From assembly GCA_040080215.1 (NCBI GenBank), contig JBEBIT010000007.1:1-64000 (forward strand): DNA of 64,000 nucleotides, given 5' to 3'. Shown piece by piece: positions 60,238-64,000 of this stretch. The DNA is from CAIUGU01 sp040080215 (GTDB lineage Bacteria > Pseudomonadota > Gammaproteobacteria > Steroidobacterales > Steroidobacteraceae). The notes below the pieces were generated by a model. It saw nothing but the letters and a program-made list of their open reading frames with translations, searched no databases and had not been told where the DNA came from. Numbering within the stretch: the stretch's first letter is position 1; the number at the start of each line of letters is the position of its first letter. The position numbers were made by a program, and so were the translations under genes.

Positions 60238-60810
60238 ATGCGTTCACTCAAGATGGCCACCTGGGCCCTCGCCACCGCCTTCGTGGTGGCCGGTTGCAAC
60301 AACGCCCCAGACGAGCAGGCACTGCAGGCCGCTCGCGACGCTGCTGTCGCCGACTACAAGGCGCAGGAAGAGGCCCGACTTGCCGAGAACAAGAAGATCG
60401 CCAGCGCGTTCTTCGCCCCCGGCGTGACGGCGGACGATCGCTATGCGCTGCTGCACGACGAGTACATCCAGCACAACCCCGTCTTCAAGAAGGCCGCCGA
60501 CGAAGCCGGCGTCAGCTACAAGCAGGGCTTCAAGGACATGATGACGCGCAACATGGCGAACCCGCCGCCCGCGCCGGATCCCAAGGTCCCGCCCCCTCCG
60601 CAAGGCAATCCCCTGTACCAGGTGCTGGCCGAGGGCGACCTCGTGTTCATCATGCGCCAGCAGTTCCGTCAGGATCCGACCAAGGAGCCGGGCAACTACT
60701 ACGAAGCGTTCGCGTGGGACACGTTCCGCATCAAGGACGGCAAGCTGTATGAGCATTGGGACGGTGCGGTGATCAACCCGCCGGCCCCTGCTGCCGGAGC
60801 ACGGCGCTAA
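60238..60810 (+). CDS. SnoaL/NTF2-like lipoprotein
   Basis: A 190-residue lipoprotein with lipobox VVAGC. The body has the NTF2-like cone fold pattern: HDEYIQHNPVFKKAADEAG, then VLAEGDLVFIMRQQF, then AWDTFRIKDGKLYEHWDG. The His/Asn pair and the hydrophobic pocket suggest a small-molecule binding or aldol-type enzyme. GGGAG precedes the ATG at 60238. It is encoded between two haem proteins and could bind their common substrate. Confidence 0.85.
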   Translation: MRSLKMATWALATAFVVAGCNNAPDEQALQAARDAAVADYKAQEEARLAENKKIASAFFAPGVTADDRYALLHDEYIQHNPVFKKAADEAGVSYKQGFKDMMTRNMANPPPAPDPKVPPPPQGNPLYQVLAEGDLVFIMRQQFRQDPTKEPGNYYEAFAWDTFRIKDGKLYEHWDGAVINPPAPAAGARR

Positions 60811-60839
60811 GCCTCGCTCCGCGGCTCCGGCCTGAACGG

Positions 60840-60877
60840 AAAGGGCGTTGCAGTGCAGACTGCAGCGCCCTTTTTAT
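60840..60877 (+). terminator. terminator of the SnoaL-like gene
   Basis: The 14-bp stem AAAGGGCGTTGCAG/CTGCAGCGCCCTTT, with one G-U pair and a six-base loop, is followed by T5 interrupted by A. Confidence 0.88.
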
Positions 60878-61008
60878 TTTCCGCACACGACCTGACACTC
60901 CGTAGTGCCCACGCTTTTGCTTCCGTGGGCATCTGGGGCATCATGGGAAATCCGGACGGCAACAGCCGGCCGCAGAATCAGCACAATCGCTCCAGGGGAA
61001 ATTCAACC

Positions 61009-63171
61009 ATGGGCATCACCATGAATCGTGCGGCAAACGCCGTTCACTACACGCGCCTTTCCGTGGCGTTGCTCGCCCTCGGGCTATCGGGCGCCGCGCT
61101 GGCGCAGGGGCCGGGAGGCGCGCCCTCCTTCACGACGGCACAGGCCGAACGCGGCAAGGCCGCTTACTCGTTGGGCTGCTCGCTGTGCCACGGCCCGAAC
61201 CTCGACGATGGCGAGTTCGGCCCTCCGCTCAAGGGCAACCGCTTCCGCGACGGCTGGGTCGGCAAGACAGCGCAGGAACTCTACGATTACACCAGCCGCT
61301 CGATGCCGTCGGCTGCTCCAAACTCGCTGGGCGCGGCGACGTATGCCGACCTGCTCGCTTACATCCTGCAGAACAACGACGTCACGGCGAGCGATCGTCC
61401 CTTCCCGACTGACGCGGTCGCACTTCAGGTCGCGAAGATGCCGTGGAACCTGAGCCCCCAGGGCCAGCTGCGCTCCGGCGGTCCGAGCGGCGGACTCGCC
61501 CCGGGTGCGATCCTGCCGCGCTGGCCAACACCGCCGAGCGTGTTGCTCAAGGTTCGACCTGTGACTGATCAGTTGCTGCTCAACCCGCCCGCAGGGTCAT
61601 GGATCAGCTGGCGTCGCACGGTGGACGATGTCGGCTTCAGCCCGCTCAAGCAGATCAACAAGGCCAACGTGAAGGAGCTGCGCGTCGCGTGGTCGCTATC
61701 GCTTCCCGGGGGTCCGAACGAATCCACTCCGCTCGTCCACGACGGCGTGGTCTTCGTGCACAGCTTCGGCGATCACGTCCAGGCACTGGATGCGAAGACG
61801 GGCGACGAACTCTGGCACTACGCACGGCGTCTGCCCGACGGCGTGCAGCCGACCACCAAGCGCAACATCGCGTTGTACGGCGACAAGGTGTATGCCGGCA
61901 CGTCCGACCTGCACGTCGTCGCGCTCGACATGAAGACCGGCAAGGTCGTCTGGGACGAGCCGATTGCGGACATCAAGGAAGGCTGGCGCCTGACCGGCGG
62001 CCCGCTCGTCGTGAAGGGCAAGGTCATGCAAGGCATCGTGGGGCGGGGTCCCGGCGGCGGCTACCTGCAGGCGCTCGACTCTGAAACGGGCAAGGCGGCC
62101 TGGCGCTTCTGGAGCATCGCGCGTCCTGAAGAGCCGGGTGGCAACACCTGGAACGGCCTGCCGCTCGAACAGCGCAACGGCGGCTCGATCTGGACGGCCA
62201 GCAGCTACGACCCCGACCTCAACCTCGTTTTCTTCGGCCCCGCGCCGACGTACGACACCGGTCCGCTCGCCAAGCTCAACAAGATCAAGGGCATCACCAA
62301 CGATGCGCTGTACACCAACGCAACCGTTGCGCTGAACCCGGACACGGGCAAGCGCGTGTGGCACTTCCAGCATGTGCCGAACGACCAGTGGGATTACGAT
62401 TGGGCGTTCGAGCGGCAGATTGTGCGCATGAACGTGGGCGGGCAGATGAAGAAGGTCATCGTCACCGGCGGCAAGGAAGCCGTGTTCGACGTGCTCGAAG
62501 CCGACACCGGCAAGTATGTGTCGTCGTTCGATCTCGGCGTGCAGAACATCATCAAGTCGATCGACCCCAAGACCGGCAAGAAGACGATGGACCCGACGCT
62601 GTATCCCGGCGACGGCCAGAAGAAGCTCGTCTGCCCGCATGCGGGTGGTGCGAAGAACTGGATCGCAGGTTCGATCAATCCCGACACCGGCATCATGTAC
62701 CAGGCGCTCGTCGAGTCCTGCATGGACATGATTCCCGTCGGTGTCGGGGAGCGTGGTTCGCTGTCAACCGGCGTGCGCTGGGCCATCCGTCCGCGTCCTG
62801 ACAGCGATGGTCGCTATGGCCGACTGCAGGCCGTCGACATCAAGACCGGCAAGACCGTGTGGACCGATCGTCAGCACGCACCGCTCACCAGCGCCACGCT
62901 CGCGACGGCTGGCGGCCTGGTGTTTCAGGGCGCGCTCGACCGCTGGTTCACGGCTCACGACGATGCGACGGGCCAGGCACTGTGGAAGACGCGGCTGACC
63001 GACGTACCGAACTCGGCACCGATCTCGTATGAGATCGACGGCAGACAGTACATTGCCGTGGTCGTGGGTTACGGAGGCCCGCACACGGCGACATTCCCGG
63101 CGCTGGTGCCTGACATCACGCTGCCTGCGGTGCGCAGCTCGTCGATCTGGGTGTTCGAACTGCCCCAGTAA
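61009..63171 (+). CDS. PQQ-dependent quinohemoprotein dehydrogenase
   Basis: A 720-residue exported enzyme. A signal peptide (ending LAQG) is followed by a cytochrome domain with GCSLCHGP (Cys57, Cys60, His61). An eight-bladed PQQ propeller follows. The propeller has the VWHFQHVPNDQWDYDW motif with catalytic Asp462 and, two residues later, Asp464. The second Asp is the residue seen in lanthanide-dependent XoxF/PedH-type enzymes and replaced by Ala or Ser in calcium types. The substrate is probably an alcohol or sugar-like compound. The ATG at 61009 has AGGGGAA upstream. The cofactor genes pqqABCDE are not in the window. Confidence 0.88.
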   Translation: MGITMNRAANAVHYTRLSVALLALGLSGAALAQGPGGAPSFTTAQAERGKAAYSLGCSLCHGPNLDDGEFGPPLKGNRFRDGWVGKTAQELYDYTSRSMPSAAPNSLGAATYADLLAYILQNNDVTASDRPFPTDAVALQVAKMPWNLSPQGQLRSGGPSGGLAPGAILPRWPTPPSVLLKVRPVTDQLLLNPPAGSWISWRRTVDDVGFSPLKQINKANVKELRVAWSLSLPGGPNESTPLVHDGVVFVHSFGDHVQALDAKTGDELWHYARRLPDGVQPTTKRNIALYGDKVYAGTSDLHVVALDMKTGKVVWDEPIADIKEGWRLTGGPLVVKGKVMQGIVGRGPGGGYLQALDSETGKAAWRFWSIARPEEPGGNTWNGLPLEQRNGGSIWTASSYDPDLNLVFFGPAPTYDTGPLAKLNKIKGITNDALYTNATVALNPDTGKRVWHFQHVPNDQWDYDWAFERQIVRMNVGGQMKKVIVTGGKEAVFDVLEADTGKYVSSFDLGVQNIIKSIDPKTGKKTMDPTLYPGDGQKKLVCPHAGGAKNWIAGSINPDTGIMYQALVESCMDMIPVGVGERGSLSTGVRWAIRPRPDSDGRYGRLQAVDIKTGKTVWTDRQHAPLTSATLATAGGLVFQGALDRWFTAHDDATGQALWKTRLTDVPNSAPISYEIDGRQYIAVVVGYGGPHTATFPALVPDITLPAVRSSSIWVFELPQ

Positions 63172-63195
63172 CAGGCCCGCTTCCAGGCGATGCGC

Positions 63196-63224
63196 AAAGG
63201 GCCGCTCCGATGAGCGGCCCTTTT
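63196..63224 (+). terminator. terminator of the quinohemoprotein gene
   Basis: A perfect 12-bp stem AAAGGGCCGCTC/GAGCGGCCCTTT with a four-base loop is followed by T-rich sequence. The minus strand also has three T, so it may be bidirectional with the convergent gene at 63279. Confidence 0.85.
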
Positions 63225-63278
63225 CTTTGATGCAGCGTATCGATCACGATCAGGCGCAGGCGGGCCGGCCAACTCAGT

Positions 63279-64000
63279 TCACTCGATCAACTCCGCGGCT
63301 CGAGTGAGCAATCGCGCAAGGCGCTCGGCCCATTCCTGCTGGCCCGCGTCATGGCCGACGAGGTCCTGCCTGATCTCGATGCCAACGTGGGGAAGGCCGC
63401 GCTTCTCGCCGTGGAAAGGCAACGTGTAGTCTGTCGTCTCAGTGATGGCATAAGGCTCGTTGTCACCCACGCACAGCGCGCCGCCTTCGCGCAGCAGCCC
63501 AAGCAAGGCATGCGCGAGGCGTGGATCATGGCGATACATCAATCCGGTATGCCAGGGCCTTGGAACATCGTGATACACGGGCGTGAAGCTGTGGACGGCG
63601 ACAATCAATGCGGGTTGCGCATTCCGCAGGCGCCGGTCAAGAATCGACCCGATCGCCGCGTGGTAGGGCTCGAAGATCTCGTTCTGTCTAGCAGCGGTGG
63701 CAGCTGGCGTGAGGTCATGGTTCCCAGCAATCACCGTCTTCTCGCTCGAGGCGGGAATCGAAGTCGGTGCGCCCGGCGGCCGATTGCAGTCGATGACGAG
63801 GCGCGAATAGCCTTGCAGCACGAGCGGGGCGTCGAGGATCGCGGACAACCGGTTGGCAACGCCGGCAGCCCCGATGTCCCATGCGACGTGGGTGGACCGT
63901 TCTTCCGGCGACAGTCCAAGCGTTCCGAGCGACCGCGGAATGCGGCGGCTCGCGTGATCACAGGCGAGAACGAACCGCGACCGACCCTCGGGTCGTACGA
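63279..64000 (-). CDS. N-formylglutamate amidohydrolase family protein, 5' end beyond window
   Basis: About 240 codons are visible and the frame continues past the edge. The start of the visible part reads RFVLACDHASRRIPRSLG, a hallmark of the family. THVAWDIGA, VIDCNRPPG, AVHSFTP and the C-terminal HVGIEIRQDLVG follow. It hydrolyses an N-formyl amino acid or related amide, and zinc binding is expected at the Asp/His residues. The Met at 63848 is internal and not the start. The missing part is probably about 15-20 residues. Confidence 0.88.
   Translation of the reverse strand, partial: VRPEGRSRFVLACDHASRRIPRSLGTLGLSPEERSTHVAWDIGAAGVANRLSAILDAPLVLQGYSRLVIDCNRPPGAPTSIPASSEKTVIAGNHDLTPAATAARQNEIFEPYHAAIGSILDRRLRNAQPALIVAVHSFTPVYHDVPRPWHTGLMYRHDPRLAHALLGLLREGGALCVGDNEPYAITETTDYTLPFHGEKRGLPHVGIEIRQDLVGHDAGQQEWAERLARLLTRAAELIE

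Noticed and set aside
63279..63848. Taking Met at 63848 as the start of the last gene
   Set aside because: The frame continues upstream to the edge and encodes conserved family residues (ACDHASRRIP, HVAWDIGA), so the gene is truncated by the window.

Overview
The window looks like chromosomal DNA from a GC-rich gammaproteobacterium. I read it as close to the Steroidobacteraceae/Nevskiales group. The basis is class III PHA synthase (PhaE-PhaC) with PhaR, TtcA, MetZ, a bacterial glycogen pair, and a dense set of DUF1592/DUF1552/ankyrin and PQQ-cytochrome genes. The taxonomy is an inference from gene content. I saw no rRNA, tRNA, CRISPR array, phage genes or insertion sequence. Both edges cut a reading frame: a probable membrane protein on the left and an N-formylglutamate amidohydrolase on the right.

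0-9.5 kb: metZ (-), then a GST and a FIST sensor protein (+). A tight five-gene minus-strand operon follows, in transcription order: M32 carboxypeptidase, ttcA, a dual-specificity phosphatase fused to a degenerate ADP-ribosylglycohydrolase, a zinc metallopeptidase and an ATP-grasp ligase. 9.4-15.9 kb: an RND efflux pump (adaptor and permease) with a response regulator in the same operon, and cysK. 15.9-19.2 kb: PHA storage, with phaE-phaC (-), phasin (+) and phaR (+), plus two likely PhaR operators in the phasin promoter. 19.2-22.6 kb: glgA, a LEA14-like lipoprotein and glgC. 22.9-30.5 kb: a secreted unknown and glutaminyl cyclase, an M48 peptidase with LemA, a YbaY-like lipoprotein, and a two-component system. 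30.5-38 kb: a candidate structured sRNA, a Ser/Thr kinase with a Calx-beta tail, two alpha/beta hydrolases, a RarD-type transporter, a DUF4382/DUF5666-type lipoprotein and a rhomboid protease.

38-42.3 kb: a complete bufferin (copper-binding RiPP) locus. An ECF sigma factor and its NrsF anti-sigma face the operon bufA (DUF2282), bufB (DUF692/MNIO), bufC (DUF2063) and doxX. A 33-residue membrane miniprotein and a perfect 13-bp inverted repeat follow. 42.4-45.2 kb: a penicillin acylase family enzyme and a small conserved-looking protein.

45.2-58.3 kb: the most unusual block, a tandem duplication of a periplasmic cassette. Copy A is diheme DUF1592 protein, DUF1552 protein and ankyrin protein. 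Copy B has the same order plus a second ankyrin gene. Translation leaders and intergenic hairpins are partly conserved between copies. 58.6-63.2 kb, divergent from the cassettes: a membrane-anchored cytochrome, a cytochrome c', a SnoaL/NTF2-like lipoprotein and a PQQ quinohemoprotein with an Asp-Tyr-Asp signature suggesting lanthanide use. All these products look exported, so the last 18 kb reads as one periplasmic redox/catabolic module of unknown substrate.
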